A stretch of DNA of 59,469 bases from Piscirickettsia salmonis LF-89 = ATCC VR-1361 (GCF_000297215.2 NZ_AMFF02000020.1:22726-82194); one strand, 5' to 3'; numbered from the stretch's first letter, positions 47,925 through 56,894 are shown. A program made the numbers and translations. The notes: generated by a model from the sequence alone, not told the origin.

Positions 47925-48773
47925 ATGCATATACATAAGCAGCGTGGCCTAAGTCTTATTGAAATGATGATTGTGCTGTTACTTGGTAGCCTTATCATTG
48001 GGATCGCAGGGATGCTTTATACACATGCAAGTCATGCTGCAAAGTCAGCATATCAGCAACTTAATGCAGCACGTAAGGTCGCCGTAGGGGTACAGTTATT
48101 TATTAATGAACTACATAAGTTAGAGGACCTTTCTCCTTTAAATTGCCCAAGGCCTGAACTTCAATTTCATTTTGCTCGTGTAATGCCCCCTTCATGGTTC
48201 GGTTTAGCTGATTCGCAGGTGCAATTAGTTAAAATTTACCATGCAGAGGATCACAGATTAGTACAACTGGGGATTAATGCGCTGGCTGGCACGGAGGTTT
48301 TGGCTGCTTATATCCCTATCGCTAGGCTGAATTATCTGGAATTTGCTGTGAAAGCTGGTGAGACTCGCTTGCGCTTGAATCATGCTGAGACCTCAGGTGT
48401 TCAAGGGGCTTTGTGGCTGTTGGCAAACTGCCAAGTTAATTTGCTGCTTGCAGGGCATAGCTATCGTAGTAACCTCATTTTGGATCAAACTTTAGATCAT
48501 GATGTGGTGGCAGGAGCCATGGTATGGCCGTTAGAGCTGCATATGTTTTATGTTGCTAAGATAGCAACCGGCCAGCCTGCGCTGTTTATGCGTGATGATA
48601 GTGGCCGACATGAACTTGTTGTTGGGATTGATCAGTTGCAGTTTGAATATGGTTGGGCAGACTCGGGAAAGTTGCTGTGGACGGACATGGTAATAGGCAG
48701 AGGGCAACTGGCTTTGGTCAAGATTAAATTGACAGCCGATAGCGTCAGTGAGGAAGGTGAGGTAGCGATTTGA
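47925..48773 (+). CDS. PilW-like type IV minor pilin
   Basis: A 282-residue protein with a short basic leader (MHIHKQRG) and prepilin peptidase site RG/LSLIEMMIVLLLGSLIIGIAG, including Glu5, the standard class III signal. The long beta-rich C-terminal part fits PilW, a minor pilin of the pilus-initiating tip complex. It is second in a pilV-pilW-pilX-like order, overlapping the next gene (TGATG). pilY1, fimT and pilE, often next in line, are absent. GspJ of type II secretion is an alternative but is usually shorter. Confidence 0.7.
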   Translation: MHIHKQRGLSLIEMMIVLLLGSLIIGIAGMLYTHASHAAKSAYQQLNAARKVAVGVQLFINELHKLEDLSPLNCPRPELQFHFARVMPPSWFGLADSQVQLVKIYHAEDHRLVQLGINALAGTEVLAAYIPIARLNYLEFAVKAGETRLRLNHAETSGVQGALWLLANCQVNLLLAGHSYRSNLILDQTLDHDVVAGAMVWPLELHMFYVAKIATGQPALFMRDDSGRHELVVGIDQLQFEYGWADSGKLLWTDMVIGRGQLALVKIKLTADSVSEEGEVAI

Positions 48774-49129
48774 TGCCCGATGTGTTTGACCAAAAAGATT
48801 CTGTGCTTGTGGTGGTGGTTGCCATGAGTGCCCTTTTGAGCTTATTAATTTTACAGTTTGCAAAACATATTGAGCTTACGGTTAAAGCGAATCAGGCAGG
48901 CGTGCTTGGCTTGCAAAAACAGTTTGTGCAGCCAGTGAATATTTCTAAGGTGCAAGCGTGTATTGATTTAAAGCAAGTATCTTGTGAGGGTGTTATGATT
49001 TACTTTATTGCTGCAGACTCGCGTTTTGTCTATTATCGGTTAGAGTCTCAGACAGAGAATATTGATGCGATTTTTGCAGTTGCTTTGACAGCGCAGAGCG
49101 CATTAAATAAAGAGCAGAAAGATTTTTAG
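48773..49129 (+). CDS. PilX-like minor pilin, degenerate N-terminus
   Basis: A 118-residue protein starting MPDVFDQKDSVLVVVVAMSALLSLLIL, then a helix and a short soluble part with two Cys (VQACIDLKQVSCEGV). Position and size fit PilX, whose N-terminus normally reads QxG/xxLIV. Here the residue before the hydrophobic stretch is Asp/Ser rather than Gly, so prepilin cleavage is doubtful. The ATG overlaps the PilW-like stop. It may be functional with an odd signal or may be decaying with its neighbours. Confidence 0.5.
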   Translation: MPDVFDQKDSVLVVVVAMSALLSLLILQFAKHIELTVKANQAGVLGLQKQFVQPVNISKVQACIDLKQVSCEGVMIYFIAADSRFVYYRLESQTENIDAIFAVALTAQSALNKEQKDF

Positions 49130-49176
49130 ATTAAATTGTTATGATAGATATAGATGATAAAATAAAGACAGTGACT

Positions 49177-49974
49177 ATGAGAATGATGAAAAAACAGTTA
49201 TTTACTTGTAATTGCCAAGCTATTCAAGGTGTTGGAAAAAGTCTTGGTGTTGTCGTACTCGCGGGTATATTGGCAGCGTGTGCGACTGCAACACCACAAA
49301 ACCCAGACCCATATGAAAAATACAACCGATCGATGTATCGTTTTAATGCAAAAATGGACCATGCAGTTTTAAAGCCTGTTGCTAAGGGTTATACAGCGGT
49401 GACACCTCAGGTTGTTCGCACTGGAGTGACTAATTTCTTTGAGAATGTCCACCAAGTACCAACGATTATGAATGACCTGCTACAGGGTGAGTTTAAGATT
49501 GCCGGTTGGGATACTTTACGCTTGGTTATGAATTCTACTTTAGGGTTGTTTGGTTTAATTGATGTGGCCGGAGCGACGGGGATTCACCATCATGATCAGA
49601 ACTTTGGTTTGACTTTGGCAAAGTGGACGGGTAATAAACCTGATTCTCCTTATTTTATTTTGCCTTTATTGGGACCATCAACGGTGAAAGGGGCGCTTGG
49701 TACGCCGGTAGATTTTGTTTCTAACCCCGTTTCTTATGTCGAGCCTACAGGGCTTTCTTATGGTTTGACTGGCTTATGGGCTATTAATAAGCGCGCAGGG
49801 TTTTTAGGGAATGAAAAAGTGCTCAATGCGCTAACGTTAGATCCTTATCTTGCACAGCGTAATGCCTATTTGCAATTGCGTGAGCAACAGTTGCAAAACA
49901 GTGGTAAAAGTCCGTTTATGCCCTATACGATCTGGAGTTATCAATATGAGTTATCTGATGAGCCGAGTGAGTAA
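49177..49974 (+). CDS. mlaA: Outer-membrane lipid asymmetry lipoprotein MlaA (VacJ)
   Basis: Removes mislocalised phospholipids from the outer leaflet of the outer membrane and passes them to MlaC. The ~265-residue protein has a lipoprotein signal (MRMMKKQLF...VVVLAGILAACATA, lipobox LAAC) followed by the MlaA domain: NPDPYEKYNRSMYRFN, VHQVPTIMNDLLQGEFKIAGWDTLRLVMNSTLG, GLIDVAGATGIHHHDQNFGLTLAKW and YFILPLLGPS. The ATG at 49177 is preferred over 49141 because it gives a normal signal length. The rest of the mla system is not in this window. Confidence 0.93.
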   Translation: MRMMKKQLFTCNCQAIQGVGKSLGVVVLAGILAACATATPQNPDPYEKYNRSMYRFNAKMDHAVLKPVAKGYTAVTPQVVRTGVTNFFENVHQVPTIMNDLLQGEFKIAGWDTLRLVMNSTLGLFGLIDVAGATGIHHHDQNFGLTLAKWTGNKPDSPYFILPLLGPSTVKGALGTPVDFVSNPVSYVEPTGLSYGLTGLWAINKRAGFLGNEKVLNALTLDPYLAQRNAYLQLREQQLQNSGKSPFMPYTIWSYQYELSDEPSE

Positions 49975-50040
49975 AGTGTTTTTTATGCCTTAACGGCTAA
50001 GAGTAGGCATCTATAGTGAGGGTAGCTAGCGAGCGACTGC

Positions 50041-50370
50041 TTAAGCAATCGCTTGAATTTCTCCGGCAATGATAAAAAGGGCTTCGCTTTCTTGGAAGCT
50101 ACGGTTGACTTTAACTTGTGCCTCCAATGGAGGAATATAGTTACCATTGGGTTCTAAGGCAACGTCAATTAGGCTGCCAACAGGAATATCAATGTTTGTT
50201 TCAAATAAGATGCCACCACCACTTAAATTTTGGCAGATGCCTTGATAAAGCTCTTCACGGTTTGGAAGCGTAAAGCGGAGCTTTGCTTGAGCATCAAGGC
50301 GAATGTACTCGCGCTTCTCTTCATACTCAACCATGTGTGTTGCCTTCCTTATTTTGTCGGTTGTATCCAT
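50041..50370 (-). CDS. PilZ-domain protein
   Basis: A 109-residue stand-alone PilZ domain. The c-di-GMP-binding motifs are visible: R-x3-R in KREYIRLDA (~19-27) and N-x-S-x2-G in CQNLSGGGILFET (~46-58). This suggests real c-di-GMP binding rather than the degenerate PilZ of pilus assembly. A start at 50334 (MVEYEEK), with AAGGAAGG nine bases upstream, is as good as the ATG at 50370. It lies downstream of the pilV/W/X-like genes but on the other strand. It may link c-di-GMP to motility or adhesion, which is inference. Confidence 0.85.
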   Translation of the reverse strand: MDTTDKIRKATHMVEYEEKREYIRLDAQAKLRFTLPNREELYQGICQNLSGGGILFETNIDIPVGSLIDVALEPNGNYIPPLEAQVKVNRSFQESEALFIIAGEIQAIA

Positions 50371-50425
50371 CCTTCCTTGTCCTAAGCTTTGTTGATCTTT
50401 ATCGCGCTGTCAATTTTTACACCAG

Positions 50426-51322
50426 TCAAAAAGGCCAGTGTGTGGGTGTAATAAAGCCACAGCTTTGTTCTTGCAGAGTTTTATCAAGTTCGCACACCAA
50501 GATAGGCGCAGACTGTGTGTCAAAATAATCCAAACAATATTGGTAGAGCTCTGTGAGAGTGAAAGGCGGATTGAGTTTAAGTTGAGCCGATGAGGGTGCG
50601 GCAAGCCAGTGCGGTTTATTTAAAACAGACCAGTAACTTTGACTGTTGAGCAAGGTGGGCACATGGTTAATATGAGCCCACCAGCCTTTCAGTGCATCTG
50701 GATTAATTATTTTAGGTGAGCTCTGGGTATGATGCGTATTTTGAGCGTGTAAGGGTATAAATAAATACCCTTTCATGAGTATGGTTGGTCTGAGTTGATG
50801 AAGTTGATACTGCTGTAGATAAGCTTGGCTGCTTGGATGTGTGCTAAGTTGGCTTTGTTGGTAAAGCAGTTGGTTAAATTTTAAGTCCAGGCGGTCTTTG
50901 CAATTGGGGCCAAGCCAATGCGCTGTTTGATTTAAGTGATCTGTTCCTAAGTAAAATTTAATTGCGACTTCAAGATGGTAGGTAGGGTGGGAGGGTGATT
51001 CTTGCAAAATAAAGTCAAACTCGCCAATGGTTTTTTTATTATTAATCACTTGTTGGCTAAAAAGTATTTTTTCATAGTGATGTTCTTTATAAATAAATAA
51101 AAGTAATTGTTCAAAATATTTGCCGATACGAGTGCTGCAATTGTCTAAATGTTGGCTGAGTGACTTGGGGTTTTGATCGAGTGTCTTAAAGTAATCGATG
51201 GGGGTGGGTAGATTAAAATATTCAACGTGATTGGGTAGGACATGATGCCGGTTTAATAGAATAGAGGAGTGAGTGACCCAATATAGATCACTGACGCATT
51301 GGTGCTGGAATTGAATGGCCAT
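50426..51322 (-). CDS. DUF1853 family protein, nuclease-like fold
   Basis: A 298-residue protein matching the DUF1853 pattern: RLGKYFEQLLLFIY, then IGEFDFILQ followed by HLEVAIKFYLG, and LNPPFTLTELYQYCLDYF near the end. The E-x-D...E-x-A-x-K arrangement is that of the PD-(D/E)XK restriction-endonuclease-like fold, so a nuclease ancestry is likely. Function is unknown. It is the last gene of pip-dtd-DUF1853 on the minus strand, 19 bases after dtd. Confidence 0.8.
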   Translation of the reverse strand: MAIQFQHQCVSDLYWVTHSSILLNRHHVLPNHVEYFNLPTPIDYFKTLDQNPKSLSQHLDNCSTRIGKYFEQLLLFIYKEHHYEKILFSQQVINNKKTIGEFDFILQESPSHPTYHLEVAIKFYLGTDHLNQTAHWLGPNCKDRLDLKFNQLLYQQSQLSTHPSSQAYLQQYQLHQLRPTILMKGYLFIPLHAQNTHHTQSSPKIINPDALKGWWAHINHVPTLLNSQSYWSVLNKPHWLAAPSSAQLKLNPPFTLTELYQYCLDYFDTQSAPILVCELDKTLQEQSCGFITPTHWPF

Positions 51323-51341
51323 AGTAATAATTCAGTATTGC

Positions 51342-51779
51342 TTACATTTCAATTAAAAAGGTCACAGGTCCATCATTAATTAATGAGACTTGCATATTCG
51401 CACCAAATTGACCGGTGTGAATTTTTGGGTAATTTTTTTGGGCTGTTTGAATGAGAGTATCAAAATATTGTTGCGCTTGATCAGGGGCTAGATTGCTTGA
51501 AAAGCCGGCTCTTAGTCCCTTTTTGGTCTCTGCGGCGAGGGTGAATTGCGGGACAAATAAAATCTGGCCATGGATATCAGCGACATTTTTATTCATACGG
51601 CCTTGTTCATCTGGAAAAATACGGTATTTAATTAATTTATCAGCAAAGCGTGGAATTTGATTAAGTAGATCATCTGCCTCAAAGCCAATTAAAATTAAGC
51701 TGCCTTGGTCGATACTTGCAATACACTCTCCTGCAACATGAATGCTGGCGCAAGAGACACGTTGAATAAGCCCTTTCAT
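51342..51779 (-). CDS. dtd: D-aminoacyl-tRNA deacylase
   Basis: Hydrolyses D-aminoacyl-tRNAs and mischarged glycyl-tRNA(Ala), a proofreading step of translation. The 145-residue protein has the family elements MKGLIQRVSCASIHVAG, the FVPQFTLAAETKKGLRAGF segment (QFTL motif) and the C-terminal NDGPVTFLIEM, whose Gly-cisPro dipeptide gives chirality control. Its start lies three bases after the pip stop, so it is translationally coupled. Confidence 0.96.
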   Translation of the reverse strand: MKGLIQRVSCASIHVAGECIASIDQGSLILIGFEADDLLNQIPRFADKLIKYRIFPDEQGRMNKNVADIHGQILFVPQFTLAAETKKGLRAGFSSNLAPDQAQQYFDTLIQTAQKNYPKIHTGQFGANMQVSLINDGPVTFLIEM

Positions 51780-51782
51780 TGT

Positions 51783-52736
51783 TCAAGATAACCTTAATGC
51801 CATGGTATTGGTTGCGCGAATCAATGCATCAATAATTGCCGGTTCATTGGCGCTATGGCCGGCGTCGCGAATAATATTGAGCTGTGATTCAGGCCAGGTC
51901 TGGTGCAATTGCCAGGCATTTTTAAGTGGACAAATCATATCATAACGGCCATGGATAATAATGCAAGGCAGGCTGCTCAGGCGGCCAATATGATTGAGAA
52001 TACGGTTCTCTTCTATAAAACAATAATGCTTAAAGTAGTGGCACTCGATGCGCGCGATGGCCAGTGCATGATGCGGGTCTTTTGCTGATTTAACATATTT
52101 GGGATTCGGATCGAGCGTTGCGCAGCGTGCTTCAAAGCTTGCCCACTTTTTTGCTGCATGCAGGCGCTCAATTTCATTATCACCAAATAGACGCTGATGA
52201 TAATCATTAATCAATGTTTGTGTTGAGTTGGTATTCATATGATGGGTAAATTCTTGCCAGTAATCAGGGAAGACCTGGCCAATACCGGATTGATCGAGTA
52301 ACCAGTTAAGATTGCTTTGAGTCGCAAGGAAAATACCACGTAGAATTAATCCACTGATGCGTTCTGGGTGTTCTTGGGCATACAATAATGATAGGGTCGA
52401 ACCCCAGGAGCCTCCGAATAGTAGCCATTGTTTAATCTTAAAGTGTTCACGAATTTTTTCTATGTCTGCAATGAGCTCAGCTGTTGTGTTATTTGTCACT
52501 GAGGCGTGGGGAGTGGATTGGCCACAGCCGCGTTGGTCAAATGAAATAATCCGATAGGCTTCTGGGTCAAAATAGCGACGACTGGGCTCAGAGCAACAGC
52601 TGCCTGGCCCACCGTGAACATAAAGAACAGGAATGCCTTGGGGGTTGCCGCTTTCTTCAAGATAGAGGCTATGCTTAGAATCGACTTGAAGTTGGTGGGT
52701 GTCGTTGGGCTTGATTCGTGGATAGAGTGTTAGCAT
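51783..52736 (-). CDS. pip: Prolyl aminopeptidase
   Basis: A cytoplasmic alpha/beta hydrolase that removes N-terminal proline from peptides. From the ATG at 52736 the protein is 317 residues, the usual length. Motifs are VHGGPGSCCS (oxyanion), FDQRGCGQSTPH, the nucleophile elbow FGGSWGSTLSL, an Asp in RYDMICPL and the catalytic His in DAGHSANEP. GAGG precedes this start; the longer frame to 52787 has no ribosome site. It is the first gene of pip-dtd-DUF1853. Confidence 0.94.
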   Translation of the reverse strand: MLTLYPRIKPNDTHQLQVDSKHSLYLEESGNPQGIPVLYVHGGPGSCCSEPSRRYFDPEAYRIISFDQRGCGQSTPHASVTNNTTAELIADIEKIREHFKIKQWLLFGGSWGSTLSLLYAQEHPERISGLILRGIFLATQSNLNWLLDQSGIGQVFPDYWQEFTHHMNTNSTQTLINDYHQRLFGDNEIERLHAAKKWASFEARCATLDPNPKYVKSAKDPHHALAIARIECHYFKHYCFIEENRILNHIGRLSSLPCIIIHGRYDMICPLKNAWQLHQTWPESQLNIIRDAGHSANEPAIIDALIRATNTMALRLS

Positions 52737-52866
52737 ATAACCTGCCTCTTCACCTATAATAACCAGTATTTGACTTAACGTTAGCACTTTTTAGTTCATA
52801 AGTGAAAAGTGAATATGTGCAATATTTAAGAATATAAGGGGTGAAAATTTTAATGAGGGGGTCGGT

Positions 52867-53808
52867 GTGAGCGAATTACTGCGTGATGAAAAACGTATTC
52901 AAGAGGTATTAGACGAGGCTGTGATTGTTGCAAGGCGATGTCAAGAAGGTAAGGTGGCTGATTATATTCCAGAGCTTGCACAGGTGAATCCTGATTTTAC
53001 TGGAGTTGCGGTTAGGTTAATGGATGGCCGTTATTTTTGTGCTGGTGATTCTGATCATGAGCGTTTTAGCTTACAAAGTGTAGCTAAACTAGTATTGCTG
53101 ATTGGTCTGTTAGAAGAGTTTGGGGAAGAGGATGTCTTTTCATGGGTGAAAGTTGAACCCTCTGGAGATGATTTTTCATCCGTCGCACGTTTGGATCAAT
53201 TTGGTCCTTTACCATCTAATCCGATGTTAAATGCGGGGGCGATTGCGCTAAGTAATCATATTCCAGGTCATAGTGAAGAAGAGCGTTTTGCTTGGCTTAA
53301 TCATTGGGTAAAGCGCTTATTTGGCAGTCAATTGATGGTTAATATGCAGGTCTTTGCTTCAGAGCGTAGAACCGGTGATCGTAATCGCGCTTTAGCCTAC
53401 TTACTGCGAAGTAATCATATTATTACGGGGAGTGTTGAAGAGACTTTAGAGTATTATTTTTATTTGTGTTCTTTTGAGGCGTCATTGCAACAAAGCTCTT
53501 ATTTGCCTTATTTACTCGCCTGTTCGGGTTGTAATCCGGCAGGTGAGCAAGTGATTTCTAAAAAAACTGCGCAACATGTCAATGCCATTATGGCAACCTG
53601 TGGCCTGTATAATGAGTCAGGTACACATCTGGTACGTACCGGGATGCCCGCAAAAAGTGGTGTTGCCGGTTATATTGTTGCTGTTGTGCCTGATAGTGCG
53701 GGTATTGCGGTAGTTAGCCCGCGGATTAATAGAAAGGGTACTAGTGTCCGTGGTGAAATAATATTAGCGCATATTGCCAGTGAACTGGATTGGCATCTTT
53801 ATCGCTAG
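52867..53808 (+). CDS. glsA: Glutaminase
   Basis: Converts glutamine to glutamate and ammonia. The 313-residue serine-dependent enzyme of the beta-lactamase/PBP-like fold has the S-x-x-K pair S71/K74 (SLQSVAKLVLLIGL), SNPMLNAGAI with the substrate-binding Asn, and the C-terminal KSGVAGYIVAVVPDSAGIAVVSP. The start is GTG at 52867, preceded by GAGGGGG. Release of ammonia could support acid tolerance, a known role for glutaminases in some bacteria but not shown here. It is divergent from pip. Confidence 0.95.
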   Translation: MSELLRDEKRIQEVLDEAVIVARRCQEGKVADYIPELAQVNPDFTGVAVRLMDGRYFCAGDSDHERFSLQSVAKLVLLIGLLEEFGEEDVFSWVKVEPSGDDFSSVARLDQFGPLPSNPMLNAGAIALSNHIPGHSEEERFAWLNHWVKRLFGSQLMVNMQVFASERRTGDRNRALAYLLRSNHIITGSVEETLEYYFYLCSFEASLQQSSYLPYLLACSGCNPAGEQVISKKTAQHVNAIMATCGLYNESGTHLVRTGMPAKSGVAGYIVAVVPDSAGIAVVSPRINRKGTSVRGEIILAHIASELDWHLYR

Positions 53809-53912
53809 GTGATAGGTAAAGCGAGCTCATATACACTATAACTATATATAGATTAATTGTAGATATAAATTGATTTGACTCAAATTTTAAATTTTAGTTT
53901 AGGAAAAATGTA

Positions 53913-54731
53913 ATGAACTTTTCATTTGATTTGACTAATGATTGCGTTCAAGTCATTGCCCATCGTGGTGCGAGTGCCGAGTATCCGGAAAATACTTGGA
54001 TGGCGTTTGAGCATGCGCATGAGCAAGGTGCCAAGTGGTTGGAATTTGATGTTTGGGTTAATGCAGATGGTGTGCCAGTTATTTTTCATGATGAGTCGCT
54101 GGAGCGTATGACTAATGGAGTAGGTCATATCACTGAGGCGAGCAGTGCTTATCTATCGTCATTGCAGATCAAACACCAAGGGCAATTGCTTGAAAATGAA
54201 AAAATTCCGCACTTAGAGGCTGTATTGGCTTGGTTGGATGAATGCCAATTAAGCGCCAATATCGAATTAAAAGGTATAGAAAAAAAAATCGCTTCATGCT
54301 CAGCTTCACCTGTAGACTTAAAGGCAACTGCAAAAATTATTTGTGCCGTCATTAAGAAATTTCCAAGCTTACGCGCATCTTTGGTTATTTCTAGCTTTTC
54401 TTTGTCACTATTAGCTGCTGCTAGGAACGAGTTGCCTCATTATGCTTTAGGTCTTTTGGTTGATCATTGTTTATCTACACATACACAGGGGTTAGCTGTA
54501 GAAGAAAGTCAGCGTTATCTTGCAGTATTTAAGCAGCTCGATTGCTATTCGTTGCATGTGAATCAACAGGGCTTAGACCAGCAGACTGTGCACGATTTAA
54601 AGCAGTTATTTAACTGTCCATTGTTAAGCTATACCGTCAATGATAGTGTAAGAGCAAAAATGTTATTGGCTTGGGGGGTGGATGCTGTATTTAGTGATTA
54701 CCCCAAATTACTTGATAATATTTCTTATTGA
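53913..54731 (+). CDS. ugpQ: Glycerophosphodiester phosphodiesterase (cytosolic, UgpQ-like)
   Basis: Hydrolyses glycerophosphodiesters, the products of phospholipid deacylation, to glycerol 3-phosphate and alcohol. The 272-residue TIM barrel has IAHRGASAEYPENT (His17, Arg18), the metal-binding Glu44/Asp46 in LEFDVWV and catalytic His59 in VIFHDESLERMTNG. It has no signal peptide, so it is cytoplasmic. AGGAAAA precedes the ATG. It is convergent with folP across nine bases. With the secreted lipase at 2.7 kb it could recycle host- or self-derived lipids, which is inference. Confidence 0.92.
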   Translation: MNFSFDLTNDCVQVIAHRGASAEYPENTWMAFEHAHEQGAKWLEFDVWVNADGVPVIFHDESLERMTNGVGHITEASSAYLSSLQIKHQGQLLENEKIPHLEAVLAWLDECQLSANIELKGIEKKIASCSASPVDLKATAKIICAVIKKFPSLRASLVISSFSLSLLAAARNELPHYALGLLVDHCLSTHTQGLAVEESQRYLAVFKQLDCYSLHVNQQGLDQQTVHDLKQLFNCPLLSYTVNDSVRAKMLLAWGVDAVFSDYPKLLDNISY

Positions 54732-54740
54732 TTATTTTGA

Positions 54741-55634
54741 TTAAAGTTTGTTGGTTCTAAATTTTGACAGCGTATGAATGACTTTAATCGCATCAGCGGT
54801 TTCTTTGACATCATGCACCCGCAGTATTTTAGCGCCATTTTGCGCAGCAATAAGTGCACTGCTGACACTGATTTGTAGACTATCATCACCTTCACTGAGC
54901 AAGCGCGATAGGAAGCCTTTACGCGATAGGCCAACTAAAATGGGGTGTTTAACCGCTAAGAACTGTGGCAAGTGATAGAGCATATAGAGGTTTTCATCGT
55001 CACTCTTGCCATAGTGGCCACCACCAAAACCTGGGTCGATGATAAGTTTGTTAGAGCGCATGCCCGCGGCAATAAGTTTGGCAGAGATTGACGTTAAGTC
55101 CGTAATAATCGCAGCAACCCTTTGCTGGTAATATGCGCTATTGCTATCCGCATTCTTGCTTTGATCTGGGTTGGTTCCGTTATTTAAAAACGCTGGGTCA
55201 GGCCAGTGCATAATGCAGGTATATACGTCACTTATAACTAATTGATCAGCAATATCAAGTGATATTGTACCTTGTTGTATATTAATCATATCAATATTAG
55301 TCTTTAATACTTCAAGAATGGTTGAGGTGTTAAAACTATCGATACTTAAGAAAATATCATGGCCTAGATGAGCGCGAATTGCTGTTATGGCTTCCATGAC
55401 CAGAGCAAGTTCTTCATTAGGGTTGATTAACTGATTGATATTAATGCTGGGGTTGGTTGCTATGGCACCAATATCGAGAATTTCAGCGCCAGCGTCGACC
55501 ATGTGTTCTGCTTGTTCAAGAACGGAGTTGATGCCAAGTGCAGGTTTATAGAATGACTCTGGTGTCAGATTAATAATTCCCATGATATATGGGATATCTC
55601 TTGCTAAATTTAAATGATTTCTTTGGATAGTCAT
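54741..55634 (-). CDS. folP: Dihydropteroate synthase, divergent
   Basis: Normally joins pABA to hydroxymethyl-dihydropterin pyrophosphate. The 297-residue TIM barrel keeps INLTPESF (Asn of loop 1; the usual Asp is Glu), LDIG, IDPGFGGGHYGK, the Lys of LSRKGF and LRVHDV. The loop-2 signature GGESTRPG is replaced by GAIATNPSI, and the INDV segment reads INIQQG. These are the regions that close over pABA, so activity or sulfonamide sensitivity may differ. It is not beside ftsH/glmM, its usual neighbours, which makes a paralogue possible. Confidence 0.8.
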   Translation of the reverse strand: MTIQRNHLNLARDIPYIMGIINLTPESFYKPALGINSVLEQAEHMVDAGAEILDIGAIATNPSININQLINPNEELALVMEAITAIRAHLGHDIFLSIDSFNTSTILEVLKTNIDMINIQQGTISLDIADQLVISDVYTCIMHWPDPAFLNNGTNPDQSKNADSNSAYYQQRVAAIITDLTSISAKLIAAGMRSNKLIIDPGFGGGHYGKSDDENLYMLYHLPQFLAVKHPILVGLSRKGFLSRLLSEGDDSLQISVSSALIAAQNGAKILRVHDVKETADAIKVIHTLSKFRTNKL

Positions 55635-55823
55635 AATGTGTTGCTAAAATTAATGAGTATTTAAAAATTTACACTGTGCTTATATTAAAATAATTTTCAC
55701 TTTTTGTATTCATTTTAGATATAAAGTTTCAGTATGATGCCAGTCTAAATATAAATTATATGTGCGGCTGTAATAGTGAAAGTGGCGAAAAAGTTATGTT
55801 TTATCTGGTTTTTAGCATCTTGC

Positions 55824-56297
55824 TTAGCCCGATTTCATCAGGCGTGCTTTTTGGCGCTGCCAATCGCGATTTTTTTCAGTTGAACGCTTGTCATGGTCCT
55901 TTTTACCTTTGGCAAAGGCAATTTTTAATTTAGCTCGACCTTTAATCCAATACATGGACAATGGAATGATGGTATAGCCATCACGCTCAACGGCACCAAT
56001 GAGTTTGCTAATTTCATAATCATGTAATAATAATTTGCGTGTGCGTGTTGGATCGGCTTTAACATGTGTGCTGGCCGTATTCAGCGGCGTGATATGCGAG
56101 CCAATTAGAAAGACTTCACCTCGCTTAATTAGCACATAGCTTTCGGCAAGCTGCAATTTACCTGCACGTAGGCTTTTTACTTCCCAGCCTTGCAAAACCA
56201 TGCCGGCTTCATAAGTTTCTTCAATACTATACTCATGGCGTGCTTTGCGATTAACTGCGATGGTATTGTCTGGTGTTTTAACTTTCTTCTTTGCCAT
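55824..56297 (-). CDS. smpB: SsrA-binding protein SmpB
   Basis: Binds tmRNA and delivers it to stalled ribosomes for trans-translation. The 157-residue protein has the typical [35 protein letters not shown] core and the basic tail [28 protein letters not shown]. The ATG at 56297 has no evident Shine-Dalgarno (the leader ends GATCATTATCATT). It is divergent from ratA-rnfH, as in E. coli. No tmRNA gene is seen nearby. Confidence 0.97.
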   Translation of the reverse strand: MAKKKVKTPDNTIAVNRKARHEYSIEETYEAGMVLQGWEVKSLRAGKLQLAESYVLIKRGEVFLIGSHITPLNTASTHVKADPTRTRKLLLHDYEISKLIGAVERDGYTIIPLSMYWIKGRAKLKIAFAKGKKDHDKRSTEKNRDWQRQKARLMKSG

Positions 56298-56453
56298 AAT
56301 GATAATGATCTATAAATGTAATCTTAAATATATTAATGAGAGAATTAAGGGTATTCCTATAATTTCTGTGATGAGACTGGGCTTTCATGTAACAGGTCCC
56401 TATAATAAGGGACTTTATCAGTCAAGACCAGTAAAATTTAGTGAGTATCTCCT

Positions 56454-56894
56454 GTGAAAGTGAATCGAAAAGCACTGGTGCCTTATTGTGTTGAAGAAAT
56501 GTACCCGTTAATCCAAGGTATTGAACACTATGCTGAATTTCTGCCTTGGTGCAGTGAATCAGTGATTCTTAGTGAGTCTGATGATGCCGTTGTGGCCAGA
56601 TTAACAATTAGTCGGGGAAGTTTGAAAAAATCGTTTACGACACGTAATCGAGGTACTGAAAACCAAGCGGTGTATATGGAGCTTGTGGAGGGGCCTTTTC
56701 GATCATTGACAGGGTGCTGGCGTTTAGAGCCACTGGCAGACAATGCCTGTAGGGTATTGCTTGATGTTGAGTTTGAGTTTTCGAATAAGTTGGTTGCTAT
56801 TGCGTTTGGACCTATTTTTAATACGGTGGTCAGCTCAATGGTTGATGCTTTTTTAAAGCGTGCTCGTGTTATTTATGGAGAGCGTGAATTATGA
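56454..56894 (+). CDS. ratA: RatA/Coq10-like START-domain protein
   Basis: A 146-residue SRPBCC/polyketide-cyclase fold protein with the family's VPYCVEEMYPLIQGIEHYAEFLPWCSESVIL opening and the middle SLKKSFTTRN...VEGPFRSLTGCWRLEPL. E. coli RatA was described as an inhibitor of 70S assembly. Mitochondrial Coq10 relatives bind ubiquinone, and for bacterial members the quinone role is equally likely. The start is GTG at 56454. It overlaps rnfH by four bases (ATGA). Confidence 0.93.
   Translation: MKVNRKALVPYCVEEMYPLIQGIEHYAEFLPWCSESVILSESDDAVVARLTISRGSLKKSFTTRNRGTENQAVYMELVEGPFRSLTGCWRLEPLADNACRVLLDVEFEFSNKLVAIAFGPIFNTVVSSMVDAFLKRARVIYGEREL

Noticed and set aside
47555-49129. Type II secretion gspI-J-K reading of the pilin-like trio
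   Set aside because: The third protein is far too short for GspK (about 320 residues) and no gspG/H or other gsp genes flank it. PilV-W-X fits order and sizes better.
55635-55823. Possible tmRNA gene near smpB
   Set aside because: The gap is too short, and neither an alanine-tRNA-like end nor a tag ORF is visible.
56290-56315. Fur-box-like ATAATGATAATGATC at the smpB start
   Set aside because: By eye it matches the 19-bp consensus at about 13 positions. In AT-rich DNA that is weak, and smpB is not a usual Fur target.
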